The translations under genes and the position numbers were made by a program. This document shows, piece after piece, positions 47,516-56,225 of a stretch of 64,000 bases of DNA; within the stretch, counting starts at the first letter, position 1, and the number at the start of each line of letters is the position of its first letter. The DNA is taken from NCBI RefSeq assembly GCF_001667035.1, contig NZ_LZIR01000008.1, forward strand, positions 216,842 to 280,841. Direction: 5' to 3'. The notes beneath the pieces are model-generated. The model made no database searches and was not told the DNA's origin. It saw only the letters and a program-made list of their open reading frames with translations. Origin of the DNA: Mycobacterium sp. 852002-51057_SCH5723018 (GTDB taxonomy: Bacteria > Actinomycetota > Actinomycetes > Mycobacteriales > Mycobacteriaceae).

Positions 47516-48411
47516 CAGTCCCGGATCCGGTCGCCGGCGCGCAGTAGCCCGCTCGGTAGGTCATGTCCGACAAGCGATTTCGCCACCTCGGCCGCGGCGA
47601 TGGCGGCCTCCAGGTCGACGTCGACGTCGATGTCGCTGTCCCGCAACAGGTAGACCAGATCCTCGGTGGCGATGTTGCCGGTCGCGCCCGGCGCGAAGGG
47701 GCAACCGCCCAGCCCACCGACCGACGCGTCCAGCCGGGTGACCCCGGAGCCGACCGCCGCATAGGCGCTGGCCAGCCCGGCGCCGCGGGTGTTGTGGAAA
47801 TGCCCGCCCAGCGGCATGTCGCCGATCACCGGGCGCAGCTGCGCAATCAGCGAACTGGTCCGCCGCGGGGTGGTGGTGCCGATGGTGTCGGCGATCGAGA
47901 ACCGGTCGACGCCCCGGTCGCGGGCGGCCGCGCCGATCTCGAGGATCCGCTCCGGTGGGGTCGGCCCGTCGAACGGGCAATCCCACGCCGTGGCCACGAT
48001 GACCTCGACGGTGACGCCGGCCTCGTGCGCGATGGCGACGATGTCCTCGATCTGCTCGGTGGCCTCGGCGCTGGTTCGCCCGACGTTGGCCTGACTGAAC
48101 GCGTCGCTGGCGGCGACCACGTACTCGATCGATCGCAGTCCCGCGGCGACGGCGCGCTTCGCGCCGTTCGGACTGGCCACCAGGGCGGAGAACTCGATGT
48201 CGGGGTAGTCGTGCAGGTGCGCGGCGAGCTCGGCGGCGTCGGCCATCGACGGCACCTTCGACAGGGACACGAAGGCGGTGGCCTCCACCTCACGAACCCC
48301 GGTGGCCGCGACCGCCGCCAGCAGTTCCAGCTTGGCCGCCAACGGGATTGGCGTTTCGATCTGCAGGCCGTCGCGCAGCGACACCTCGCGAATGTCGACG
48401 TGGGGCGTCAT
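47515..48411 (-). CDS. HMG-CoA-lyase-like protein
   Basis: A 298-residue TIM-barrel lyase of the HMG-CoA lyase family: catalytic Arg/Asp in EVSLRDGLQIETPIP, metal-binding HxH in GGHFHNTRG, and the loop GGLGGCPFAPGATGNIATED with the active-site Cys. It cleaves 3-hydroxy-3-methyl-acyl-CoA-type substrates to acetyl-CoA and a keto acid. Next to a CaiB-type CoA-transferase it fits a branched-chain dicarboxylate or terpenoid pathway. Start chosen at MTPHVDIREVSL, where ATGA joins the CoA-transferase. Confidence 0.9.
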   Translation of the reverse strand: MTPHVDIREVSLRDGLQIETPIPLAAKLELLAAVAATGVREVEATAFVSLSKVPSMADAAELAAHLHDYPDIEFSALVASPNGAKRAVAAGLRSIEYVVAASDAFSQANVGRTSAEATEQIEDIVAIAHEAGVTVEVIVATAWDCPFDGPTPPERILEIGAAARDRGVDRFSIADTIGTTTPRRTSSLIAQLRPVIGDMPLGGHFHNTRGAGLASAYAAVGSGVTRLDASVGGLGGCPFAPGATGNIATEDLVYLLRDSDIDVDVDLEAAIAAAEVAKSLVGHDLPSGLLRAGDRIRD

Positions 48412-49613
48412 AGCACCTCCCCGGCCCTTAGCGCTTCGAGCTCGTCGGCGGTCTTGCCCAGGAGCCCGATGTAGACCTCGTCGTTGTGTTGTCCCGGCTG
48501 TGCGGGACCGGCGTTGCGGACACCGCCCGGCGACTCGGACAGCACAGGCACGATGCCCGGGCCCAGCACGTTGCGCCCGACGCGTTCGTCGTAGTGGTCG
48601 ACCAGCATGCCGCGCGCCCGCAGCTGTGGGTCGTTGACCACTTCGGCGACGGTGTTGATCGGTCCCGCGATTGCACCGGCGGCGCTCAGCGTTTCGATGA
48701 TTTCGCCCGGTTGGCGCTCGGCGGCCCACGCGCCGATGATCTTGTCGAGTTCGTCTTGGTTGCGGCCGCGCGCGCCGTGCGTGGCGAACCGGTCGTCGGT
48801 GGCCAATTCGCCGCGCCCCATCGCGGTGCACAGCCGAGCGAACACGGTGTCCTGGTTGGCGGCGATCACCACCCAGGACCCGTCGGCGCTGCGGTAGATG
48901 TTGGACGGCGCAATGCCCTCCAGCCGGGTGCCCGACGGCCCGCGCACCACGCCGCCGACGTCGTAGTCGGGGATCGTTGATTCCTGGACGGCCAAACATG
49001 ATTCGGTCAGCGCGACGTCGACCACCTGACCTTGCCCGGTGACGCTGCGGCGGTACAGGGCGGCCAGCGCGCCCTGAGCGCCGAACATGCCGGCCAGGCT
49101 GTCGCCGAGCGAGAGCGCCAGCCGGGGCGGCGGCCCGCCGGGGAAGCCGTTGAGGTGTCGCAGCCCGCTGGCGGCCTCGGCCACCGACGCGTACCCGGCC
49201 TTGTGGGCGTCGGGTCCGGTCTGGCCGTAGCCGGATACCCGGGCCAGGATGATGCCCGGGTTTCGGTCGCGGAGCACGTCGTAGCCCAGCCCCCATTTCT
49301 CCAGCGTGCCGGGCCGGAAGTTCTCGACCACGATGTCGGATTTGTCGACGAGATCGAGAAACAGCTCCCGGCCGCGTGGCTTCCGCAGGTCGAGCGTGAT
49401 GGCCCGTTTGTTGCGCGCGTGCACCGTCCAGAAGACGCGGTGCCCGTCGAGTTCGGCCTGGCCCCAGGTCCGCAACGGGTCCGGGGTGCCCGGGGGTTCG
49501 ACCTTGATGACGTCGGCGCCCATGTCGCCGAGCAGCCGGCCGGCGAACGGCCCGGCGATCAGGGTGCCGAGCTCGAGCACCCGGATCCCGTCCAGCGGAC
49601 CTGGGGGTGTCAT
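48408..49613 (-). CDS. CaiB/BaiF family CoA-transferase
   Basis: A 401-residue family III CoA-transferase. The N-terminus GIRVLELGTLIAGPFAGRLL and GADVIKVEPPG are characteristic, and the catalytic Asp is in LALSLGDSLAGMFGA. It moves CoA between carboxylates. ATGA overlaps link it to the hydrolase before and the lyase after, suggesting it activates the substrate of the HMG-CoA-lyase-like enzyme. Confidence 0.9.
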   Translation of the reverse strand: MTPPGPLDGIRVLELGTLIAGPFAGRLLGDMGADVIKVEPPGTPDPLRTWGQAELDGHRVFWTVHARNKRAITLDLRKPRGRELFLDLVDKSDIVVENFRPGTLEKWGLGYDVLRDRNPGIILARVSGYGQTGPDAHKAGYASVAEAASGLRHLNGFPGGPPPRLALSLGDSLAGMFGAQGALAALYRRSVTGQGQVVDVALTESCLAVQESTIPDYDVGGVVRGPSGTRLEGIAPSNIYRSADGSWVVIAANQDTVFARLCTAMGRGELATDDRFATHGARGRNQDELDKIIGAWAAERQPGEIIETLSAAGAIAGPINTVAEVVNDPQLRARGMLVDHYDERVGRNVLGPGIVPVLSESPGGVRNAGPAQPGQHNDEVYIGLLGKTADELEALRAGEVL

Positions 49614-50785
49614 TCGTCGCTCACGAAGTCGTGGCGGATCAGCCAGTCGGTGATGATGTCGACGGCGTGCCGCAGCTTATCCCGCTGCTGGGGTCCCGCG
49701 TAATAGTGTGTGGCGCCGGGGATTTCGTGCATCTCCTTGTCCGGGTGCCCGATCGCCTCAAAGAGGCGCCGGATGTGGCTTGGCGTGCAGGCGTCGTCGG
49801 CCAGGTTACCGATTACCAGCGCCGGCACCGCGAGGTCGCGCCCGCAGGCAACCCCATCGCCGCGGGCGTCGTCGTAACTCCATTGCGACAGCCAGCCACG
49901 CAGCGTGCAGAAGCGGGCCAGCCCGACCGGACTCATGTTCACCACTCGAGGATCGCCCAGGTAGCAGGTTCCCGGGGTGCGTTCGTTGGGATCGACGCTC
50001 GGATCCAGCCAGCGCGGGTCGGCCATGGTGCCATGTACGACGAACCCGAACTCGTCATCGGGGCGGCCGGCGGCCTTCAGTTCGGCCAGTTTGGCCCTGA
50101 CCCGTGCGGTGATGCGGCGGTTGCGCTCGATCTGGGCCTGCCGGTAGCGGGCCAGAAACTCCTGGCTGTAGGGCGGTTGATTGGGGTTGTCGGGGTTGTA
50201 GAGGTCCAGCTCGGGATCGCGCTTGGTCGGGTCGGATTCGTCGAGAATGGATGCGTCCAACCACTCGGTCAGGGTGCCGTGCCGGCTGATGTGCGCGGCA
50301 AGCAGCATGATCCCGTCGGCGGCGGGCAGGTCGAGCTTGGTGAGGTCCGGGCCGTCGCCCGATGGGCTCGACGTGACGGTCGGGTGCTGGGCCTGCTGCT
50401 GGTAGAACATCGACAGCGACCCGCCGCCGCTCCACCCGGCCAGCACCACCTTCGGGTAGCCCAGCCGCTTCTTGGCGTCCTTGATGCACTCGCCGAGGTC
50501 TTCGACCACCTTTTCCATCAGCAGCGCCGAGTCGGTGCCCCGGAAGCGGCTGTTGCAGTAGATGACATGGTGGCCTGCCCTGGCGAGTGCGTTGATCATC
50601 GGCAGGTACGCGCCGCCGCCGATAGGGTGCATGAACACCAACACGGTGTCGGACGGCTTGGCGTTCGGCTTGAGCAGGTAGCTTTCCAGCACGGTGATCT
50701 CGGCCAGCCCTCCGTAGACGTCCCGGATTCCCGAGTTGTTCTGGAAGGCAACGAGATAGGGGATGCGGTCGTACTCGTGCTTCAC
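49610..50785 (-). CDS. alpha/beta hydrolase of the catabolic operon
   Basis: A 391-residue alpha/beta hydrolase. Motifs: FMHPIGGGAYLPMI, nucleophile elbow VVLAGWSGGGSLSMF, ALVIGNLADDACTP with the acid, and the C-terminal His in PGATHYYAGP. It is larger than typical lipases because of an insertion of about 100 residues (DPTKRDPELDLYNPDNPNQP). It lies between the cupin dioxygenase and CoA-transferase genes with 4-base overlaps, so it probably hydrolyses the ring-cleavage product or an ester substrate. Confidence 0.83.
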   Translation of the reverse strand: MKHEYDRIPYLVAFQNNSGIRDVYGGLAEITVLESYLLKPNAKPSDTVLVFMHPIGGGAYLPMINALARAGHHVIYCNSRFRGTDSALLMEKVVEDLGECIKDAKKRLGYPKVVLAGWSGGGSLSMFYQQQAQHPTVTSSPSGDGPDLTKLDLPAADGIMLLAAHISRHGTLTEWLDASILDESDPTKRDPELDLYNPDNPNQPPYSQEFLARYRQAQIERNRRITARVRAKLAELKAAGRPDDEFGFVVHGTMADPRWLDPSVDPNERTPGTCYLGDPRVVNMSPVGLARFCTLRGWLSQWSYDDARGDGVACGRDLAVPALVIGNLADDACTPSHIRRLFEAIGHPDKEMHEIPGATHYYAGPQQRDKLRHAVDIITDWLIRHDFVSDE

Positions 50786-51876
50786 GAGTGCTGCCCCAGG
50801 TCGTGGGCGAGCACCTCGGCCGACGGCGTCAGGCGGCGCCGCGTGTCGACGGCGATGACCTGCCAGTCCACCCGCGAGTGCTCATCGAACTTGCGTCGGG
50901 CCCGCTCCCGCGCCTTTTCCGGTGCGCCGTGGTGCACCCCTTGCGGCGCATGGGTGATCAGGCCCGGCGGCATCGGGATGCCGTACAGCGACCCGCCGTG
51001 GAAGAAGGCGATCTCGTCATAGTCGACGTTGCGGTGATACCAGGGCGTGCGCTCGGTGCCCGGGACGCCCTCGGCGGGCTTGGGCAGGAAGTTCATCACG
51101 TACACGCCGGTCGCCTGCATGAACAGGTGGACCGTCGGCGGCAGGTGCACGCTGTCGGAGGTGATGACGTTGTAGTCGGCGACGTTGAAGGTGAACGCGA
51201 AGTTGTCGCCGCGCCACCCCTCGACGTCGAGCGGATTGTGTTGGTAGAAAAGCGATGTGAGGCCACCCGTGTGGACCAGCCGGACCTCGTACTCGTCGCG
51301 GTCGTCATCTGCGATCGAAGCCGGCTCGGGGATGGTGGCCTGCGACGGGTCGAACGGGAAGTGTCGGCCCAGCGCTCCGGGCGGTGGCACCCGGAACTCG
51401 TCGCTCGCCTCGATCATCAGTAACGTGGTTTCGCGATCCGGCATCTGGCGCCAGGTACACGCCTTCGGCAGGTAGACCCAGTCGCCCTCTCGGTAGCGCA
51501 GGGGCCCGAACTCGGTCTCCAGCAGCCCGGTTCCCCGGTGCACGAAGCACAGCAGGTCCCCGTCGACGTGACGGACGTAGAACGGCATCGGCTCACGCCG
51601 GCGGCTCAGCAGGATTCGGCAGTCGTCGTTGCTGAACATCAGCAGGGGGCTGCCGTTGGCATCGGTGGCGTCGCTCGGCTTCAGCTCACCCGCGAGCACG
51701 TCGACCGGGCGCAGCGGGCCGACCGCCCGATAGGCGGTGGGGTCGTGGCGGCGGTACATGTTGGCGGTGCGGCCGGTAAACCCGCCCCGCCCCAGCTCGT
51801 CGTCCTTGAGGCCGTCGAGGTCGGCGTGCAGGCGGCGCGGCGTCCTGCCCTTGCGCAGGTGGACAAAGGACTCCAT
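50782..51876 (-). CDS. homogentisate 1,2-dioxygenase-like cupin
   Basis: A 364-residue double-cupin protein related to homogentisate dioxygenase (usually about 430 residues). The iron-site equivalents appear present: His281 and Glu288 in YHRNVDYDE, and His315/316 in APQGVHHG. Other matching parts are FVHRGTGLLETEFG and GDWVYLPKACTW. No maleylacetoacetate isomerase gene is nearby and the rest of the operon is acyl-CoA-type, so the substrate is probably not homogentisate. It is the first gene of the operon, with a palindromic site 34 bases upstream. Confidence 0.78.
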   Translation of the reverse strand: MESFVHLRKGRTPRRLHADLDGLKDDELGRGGFTGRTANMYRRHDPTAYRAVGPLRPVDVLAGELKPSDATDANGSPLLMFSNDDCRILLSRRREPMPFYVRHVDGDLLCFVHRGTGLLETEFGPLRYREGDWVYLPKACTWRQMPDRETTLLMIEASDEFRVPPPGALGRHFPFDPSQATIPEPASIADDDRDEYEVRLVHTGGLTSLFYQHNPLDVEGWRGDNFAFTFNVADYNVITSDSVHLPPTVHLFMQATGVYVMNFLPKPAEGVPGTERTPWYHRNVDYDEIAFFHGGSLYGIPMPPGLITHAPQGVHHGAPEKARERARRKFDEHSRVDWQVIAVDTRRRLTPSAEVLAHDLGQHS

Positions 51877-51909
51877 GGGCGCTCCCGACTGCGGCGTTGG
51901 CAGAAACTG

Positions 51910-51925
51910 AAAGTGATATTACTTT
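51910..51925. promoter_or_regulatory. operator-like palindrome upstream of the catabolic operon
   Basis: AAAGTGATATTACTTT, an inverted repeat with one mismatched pair, in an unusually AT-rich stretch 34 bases before the cupin start. It is a likely target of the TetR regulator encoded in this operon; inference only. Confidence 0.45.
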
Positions 51926-52013
51926 TTGTTTTGCTCGCGCACAAGGGCCTGCCGCGACCTCGGGCGGTTCTGCGCAGAGGCTGGTGTTGCAGATGAGATC
52001 AAGCGCCGGCGCG

Positions 52014-52985
52014 TCAATCACGCACGCGCAGCACAACTTTCCCTTTGGCGGTGCGATTCTCGAGCGACGCAACCGCGGCGGCGGCCTCGGTCAGCGGGTA
52101 GACCGCGGGGTCGGGCGGGCGAAGCTGGCCCGAGGTGAGCAGCCTTTCGAGCCCCGCCCACTGCTCGGCCAGCGCGTCGGGGTGCGAAAGCGTCCAGGCG
52201 CCCCAGCCGACACCGACCACGTCAACGTTGTTGAGCAGCAATCGGTTTACCTTAACCGTCGGGATCTCACCGCCGGTGAAGCCGATCACCAGCAGCCGGC
52301 CACCGGGCGCCAGCGAGCGCAGCGAATCGGTGAACCGGTCACCGCCGACCGGGTCGACGACGATATCGGCCCCGCGGCCGTCGGTCAGTTCCTTGACCGC
52401 GTCCTTGAACCCCTCGGCCAACACGACGTCGGTGGCGCCGGCGGCCGTGGCGAGCCGGGCCTTGTCCTCCGTGCTGACCACCGCGATGGTGCGCGTTGCC
52501 CCGAGCACCGGGGCCAGCCGCAGCGTCGACGTCCCGATCCCGCCGGCCGCCCCGTGCACCAGCACGGTCTCGCCCTGCTGCAGGCGGCCCCGCACGGTGA
52601 GCGCGAAGTACACCGTCAGGTCGTTGAACAACAGGCCGGCGCCGGCCTCGAAGCTCACGTTATCCGGCAGCTTGAACACCCGGTCGGGCGCCAGCACCGC
52701 AACCTCGGCCATGCCGCCGGTGAGCATCGTCAGGCCGACGACCCGGTCGCCGGCCGCCACATGCGCGTCGGCGGGGGCCGACCGCACCACCCCGGCGATC
52801 TCCGCGCCCAGCACGAACGGCGGCTGCGGGCGGTACTGATACAGGCCCCGGGTGAGCAGGGCGTCGGGGAAGGCCGCGCCGGCCGCGTGCACGTCGACGA
52901 CCACGCCGTCACCGCTGGGTTCGGCGACGTCGGCCACCTCGATCCCGTCCGGTCCATCGAGCCGAGTCACCTGTACCGCGCGCAT
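52014..52985 (-). CDS. fadB4: NADPH:quinone oxidoreductase-like protein (FadB4)
   Basis: A 323-residue zinc-free medium-chain reductase of the quinone oxidoreductase/zeta-crystallin family: PPFVLGAEIAGVV, AAGGIGTSTLRLA with the NADPH-binding glycines, and the fold-typical DIVVDPVGGDRFTDSLRSLA. The length equals M. tuberculosis FadB4 (Rv3141), and the downstream fadE23-fadE24 neighbours support that. Despite the name it is not a beta-oxidation hydratase. It starts at MRAVQVTRLDG, 50 bases from the next reductase gene. Confidence 0.88.
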   Translation of the reverse strand: MRAVQVTRLDGPDGIEVADVAEPSGDGVVVDVHAAGAAFPDALLTRGLYQYRPQPPFVLGAEIAGVVRSAPADAHVAAGDRVVGLTMLTGGMAEVAVLAPDRVFKLPDNVSFEAGAGLLFNDLTVYFALTVRGRLQQGETVLVHGAAGGIGTSTLRLAPVLGATRTIAVVSTEDKARLATAAGATDVVLAEGFKDAVKELTDGRGADIVVDPVGGDRFTDSLRSLAPGGRLLVIGFTGGEIPTVKVNRLLLNNVDVVGVGWGAWTLSHPDALAEQWAGLERLLTSGQLRPPDPAVYPLTEAAAAVASLENRTAKGKVVLRVRD

Positions 52986-53034
52986 GCCACCTCCGTCGTC
53001 CTGGGCCGTCCCAGCCGCCCGAACAGCGTACTGC

Positions 53035-54033
53035 TCAGAATCCGCCGGCCACCCGGACCACCGCCCGGCCGGAGAATGCGCCGGCGCGGAGCTGGTCGAG
53101 CACTCCGACCACGTCTTTGACGTCGACGTCGCTGATCACCGACTCGAGATGGCGCGGCCGCAGCGAATCACCCAACAGCGCCCACAGTTTCCGGCGCGGG
53201 CCGATCGGCAGCTGCACCGAGTCCATCCCCAAAAGCGCCACGGCGCGCAGGATGAACGGCATCACCGTGGTGTGCAACGCGGGACCGCCGGTCAGTCCGC
53301 TGGCGGCCACCGCCCCGCCGTAGTCGACGGCGCTGAGCACGTCGGCCAGCGTCGCGCCGCCCACGCAATCCACCCCCGCCGCCCAGCGCGCCTTGTTCAG
53401 CGGCCGCGGTTTGGCCTCGGGATCCTCGGGCAACCGCCCGATAACCTCCGCGGCGCCAAGTTCTTTCAGCAGATCGGTCGCCTTCTCCTTGCCGCTCGAG
53501 GCGACCACCCGGTAGCCGGCGCCGGCCAGCAGATCCACGCTGACGGAGCCGACGCCGCCGGAGGCGCCGGTGACCACGACCGACCCGGCCCCGGGCTGGA
53601 CGCCCCAGTTGATCAGCGCCTGCACGCTCATCGCGGCGGTGAAGCCGGCGGTTCCGATCGCGGCGCCGTCGTGCGGGCTCAATGCGCCGAGCGCCACCAC
53701 CTGGTCCGCAGGCAGCCGGGCGTATTCGGCGTAGCCGCCGTGGTGGCCGGTGCCGATCGCATATCCGTGCGCAAGCACCTTGTCGCCGACGGCGAAATCG
53801 GGTGATTCCGACGCGACGACCTCACCGGTCAGGTCGATGCCCGGGACCACCGGATAGTTGCGCACCACGCCGCCACCCGGTGTCAATGCCAGCGCATCCT
53901 TGAAGTTGACGCTCGAATACAGCACGCGGATCGTCACCTCCCCGGGCGGGAGGTCCGAGGCGCTCAGCGTCTCGACCGACGCGGTGATCCGGTCCCCATC
54001 CTGGCGCGCGACAAGCGCTTGAAACGTGTCCAT
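53035..54033 (-). CDS. AcuI/YhdH-type medium-chain reductase
   Basis: A 332-residue zinc-free MDR of the acryloyl-CoA reductase/YhdH family: VLYSSVNFKDALALTPGGG, VVPGIDLTGEVV, VTGASGGVGSVSVDLL and the terminal GRAVVRV. AcuI reduces acryloyl-CoA to propionyl-CoA; activity here is inferred from family. The ATG at MDTFQALVARQ was chosen over a longer frame that lacks homology. It lies immediately upstream of fadB4 on the same strand. Confidence 0.85.
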   Translation of the reverse strand: MDTFQALVARQDGDRITASVETLSASDLPPGEVTIRVLYSSVNFKDALALTPGGGVVRNYPVVPGIDLTGEVVASESPDFAVGDKVLAHGYAIGTGHHGGYAEYARLPADQVVALGALSPHDGAAIGTAGFTAAMSVQALINWGVQPGAGSVVVTGASGGVGSVSVDLLAGAGYRVVASSGKEKATDLLKELGAAEVIGRLPEDPEAKPRPLNKARWAAGVDCVGGATLADVLSAVDYGGAVAASGLTGGPALHTTVMPFILRAVALLGMDSVQLPIGPRRKLWALLGDSLRPRHLESVISDVDVKDVVGVLDQLRAGAFSGRAVVRVAGGF

Positions 54034-54056
54034 ACCGACGACGCTAACCTCATCGC

Positions 54057-54914
54057 ATGGAACGCTTTCCACTCGGTGGCTTTTCGGTCTCGCGCATCGG
54101 ATTCGGTGCCATGCAATTGCCCGGTCCGAACGCCTTCGGCCCGCCGCGCGACCGCGACGAGGCGCTGGCCGTGCTGCGGCGCGCGGTCGAACTCGGGGTC
54201 GACCACATCGACACCGCCCAGTTCTACGGCCCCGACGTCGCCAACGAACTGATCCGCGAGGCGCTGCACCCATACCCGGAGAACCTGGCGCTGGTGAGCA
54301 AGGTCGGTGGGCGCCGCGACGACACCGGGGCCTGGCTGCCGGTCGCCGCGCCCTCCGATTTGCGCCGCGACATCGAGGCCAACCTGCTCGCCCTCGGTGT
54401 CGACCGGCTGGCGGCAGTCAATCTGCGCTTGTTCGAAAGCGAGGGGCCGGACCGACTGTTCGACGAGCAGCTATCCGTCGTGATGCAAGCCCGCGACGAA
54501 GGTCTGATCGGTGGCATCGGGCTCAGCGAGATCAAGGTCGCGCACCTGCGCCACGCCCTGGAACGCGCCGAGATCGCCTGTGTGCAAAACGCTTTCAATC
54601 TCGTCGACCGCTCGTCGGCGCCGGTGCTGCACGAGTGCACGGCGCGCGGCATCGCCTTCGTGCCGTTCTTCCCGCTGGGTGCCGCCTTCATCAAGCCGAA
54701 CCCGGTGCTCACCAACCCGCTGGTGCAGGAGATCGCGCAGCGGCTCGGGCGCACGCCGGCGCAGGTCGCCCTGGCGTGGACGCTAAGCGTGGCACCCAAC
54801 GTGCTGCTGATCCCGGGCACCTCGTCGGTGCGGCACCTGGAGGAGAACCTCGACGCCGCGTCCGTCGAGCTCGACGACGAGACCCGCGAGCGGCTGAACG
54901 CCGTCAGTGCTTGA
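54057..54914 (+). CDS. aldo/keto reductase
   Basis: A 285-residue TIM-barrel oxidoreductase. Catalytic tetrad: Asp and Tyr in DHIDTAQFYGPDVANELI, Lys in LVSKVGGR, and His replaced by Asn (AVNLRL). NADPH contact: PGTSSVRHLEENLDA. The substrate is unknown. The stop overlaps the GNAT start (TGATG), so the two are cotranslated. It is divergent from the AcuI-type gene, 23 bases between the starts. Confidence 0.87.
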   Translation: MERFPLGGFSVSRIGFGAMQLPGPNAFGPPRDRDEALAVLRRAVELGVDHIDTAQFYGPDVANELIREALHPYPENLALVSKVGGRRDDTGAWLPVAAPSDLRRDIEANLLALGVDRLAAVNLRLFESEGPDRLFDEQLSVVMQARDEGLIGGIGLSEIKVAHLRHALERAEIACVQNAFNLVDRSSAPVLHECTARGIAFVPFFPLGAAFIKPNPVLTNPLVQEIAQRLGRTPAQVALAWTLSVAPNVLLIPGTSSVRHLEENLDAASVELDDETRERLNAVSA

Positions 54915-55447
54915 TGCCGCCACGGGTCCGGGCCGCGACCGCCGCCGACGCCGCGGCGTGCCTCGACATCTACCGCCCGTACGTGCTGGACACCGCGATC
55001 TCGTTCGAGACCGATGTGCCGACGGTCGAGGAAATGGCGCGACGGATCGCCGGTGCCCACGAATGGCTGGTGCTCGAGGTCGACGGGGCCGTCACCGGTT
55101 ACGCCTATGCGCACCAGTTCAATTCGCGCGCCGCATACCACTGGTCGGTCGAGACGAGCATCTACCTTGCACGCGAGCGTCACGGCAGCGGCGGGGGCCG
55201 CCTGCTCTACACCGAGCTGTTGCGGCGGCTCGCCGAACGCGGTTTCCGGCGAGCGTTCGCCGGCATCGCCCAGCCCAACGATGCCAGCAATGGGCTGCAC
55301 CGGTTGTTCGGCTTTCGGCCGGTCGGCCGGTATCCACGCGTCGGGTGGAAGCTCGGCGCCTGGCACGACGTCGAGTGGTGGCAGCTCGACCTGCTCGGTG
55401 AAGACGACGATGCGGATGCGGACCCGCCGCGTCCGATCGCTACTTGA
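54914..55447 (+). CDS. GNAT N-acetyltransferase, PAT-like
   Basis: A 177-residue GNAT acetyltransferase similar to phosphinothricin/methionine-sulfone acetyltransferases: VRAATAADAAACLDIYRPYV, TAISFETDVPTVEEMARRI, and the acetyl-CoA loop ERHGSGGGRLLYTELLRRLA, followed by ASNGLHRLFGFRPVGRYPRV. Such enzymes detoxify amino-acid analogues. Cotranslated with the aldo/keto reductase through TGATG. Confidence 0.87.
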   Translation: MPPRVRAATAADAAACLDIYRPYVLDTAISFETDVPTVEEMARRIAGAHEWLVLEVDGAVTGYAYAHQFNSRAAYHWSVETSIYLARERHGSGGGRLLYTELLRRLAERGFRRAFAGIAQPNDASNGLHRLFGFRPVGRYPRVGWKLGAWHDVEWWQLDLLGEDDDADADPPRPIAT

Positions 55448-55483
55448 GCTTTGCGCCGGCCGCTGCCTTGCGAGTTCGTCTGA

Positions 55484-56065
55484 TCACGTGGCGGAGCCGC
55501 CGGCCATTTTGCTCGTCGTGCCTTGGAATCGGTGCAGCGCCCACAGCACCAGCCGGTCGCGCTGCTCGGGGTCTCGTTCGTTGTCGTGCAAGTGCAGGCC
55601 CTCCACCATTGCGGCGATCGCCCGCGCAGCAGTGCGCGCGTCATCGCCCGCGAGGCCCTCGCGCTGGAAGCCTTCCTGCAGCATCCGCTCAATCAGTTCA
55701 TGGAGGCCGTGATGGAAGTCGGAAACGACTACCGACTGTGCGGCCCGGTCGTGCACGGTGGCAGTCAGTGATGCGACGCGGTCGAGTTCGTGCAGCGCGG
55801 CGATGACCAGCTCGGGCAGCGGCCGCGGCTCGCTGAGCAGGCGCGGCAACGCCTCTTCCAGCCGCCGTCGTAGCACCGCAACGAGCAGATCGTCCTTGGT
55901 GGGGAAGTACCAATGCACCGAATTGGTCGCGATACCGGCCTGAGCGGCGATCGCCGCGATGGTTGTGTCCCGGTAGCCGCCCGGCCCTAAAAATGCGGCG
56001 TCGGCGGCATCGAGTATCTCCGCCAGCTTGACCTGGCGGTCGACTCCCGCACGATTCCGTGCCAT
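55484..56065 (-). CDS. TetR family regulator of the SDR-P450 cluster
   Basis: A 193-residue TetR regulator. HTH: ILDAADAAFLGPGGYRDTTI, then AAQAGIATNSVHWYFPTKDD. The C-terminal half is a helical ligand domain (LIERMLQEGFQREGLAGDDA). It is divergent from the SDR gene; the 160-base gap contains a perfect inverted repeat and a duplicated half-site, so it probably represses itself and the SDR-FAH-VOC-P450 genes. Confidence 0.87.
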   Translation of the reverse strand: MARNRAGVDRQVKLAEILDAADAAFLGPGGYRDTTIAAIAAQAGIATNSVHWYFPTKDDLLVAVLRRRLEEALPRLLSEPRPLPELVIAALHELDRVASLTATVHDRAAQSVVVSDFHHGLHELIERMLQEGFQREGLAGDDARTAARAIAAMVEGLHLHDNERDPEQRDRLVLWALHRFQGTTSKMAGGSAT

Positions 56066-56072
56066 ACCGCCT

Positions 56073-56122
56073 CCTCTTGATTACCAGACAAGAAACAGGC
56101 TAGCCTCTTGATTGGCAATCAA
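56073..56122. promoter_or_regulatory. two operator-like sites upstream of the TetR gene
   Basis: CCTCTTGATT occurs twice, 31 bases apart, about three helical turns. The second copy continues into the perfect inverted repeat TTGATT-GGC-AATCAA; the first has a looser dyad (CTTG, 9 bases, CAAG). The spacing fits two TetR dimers on one DNA face. Confidence 0.5.
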
Positions 56123-56225
56123 CACGCTGCGGTGACCCGGCGCCGGGATGCAGATTCGCGTGCGTAACGGGCCCAGCATTGCGTCGTCGACCAAAGGCAG
56201 ACCAGGACGAGGGGGGTTTAGGCGT

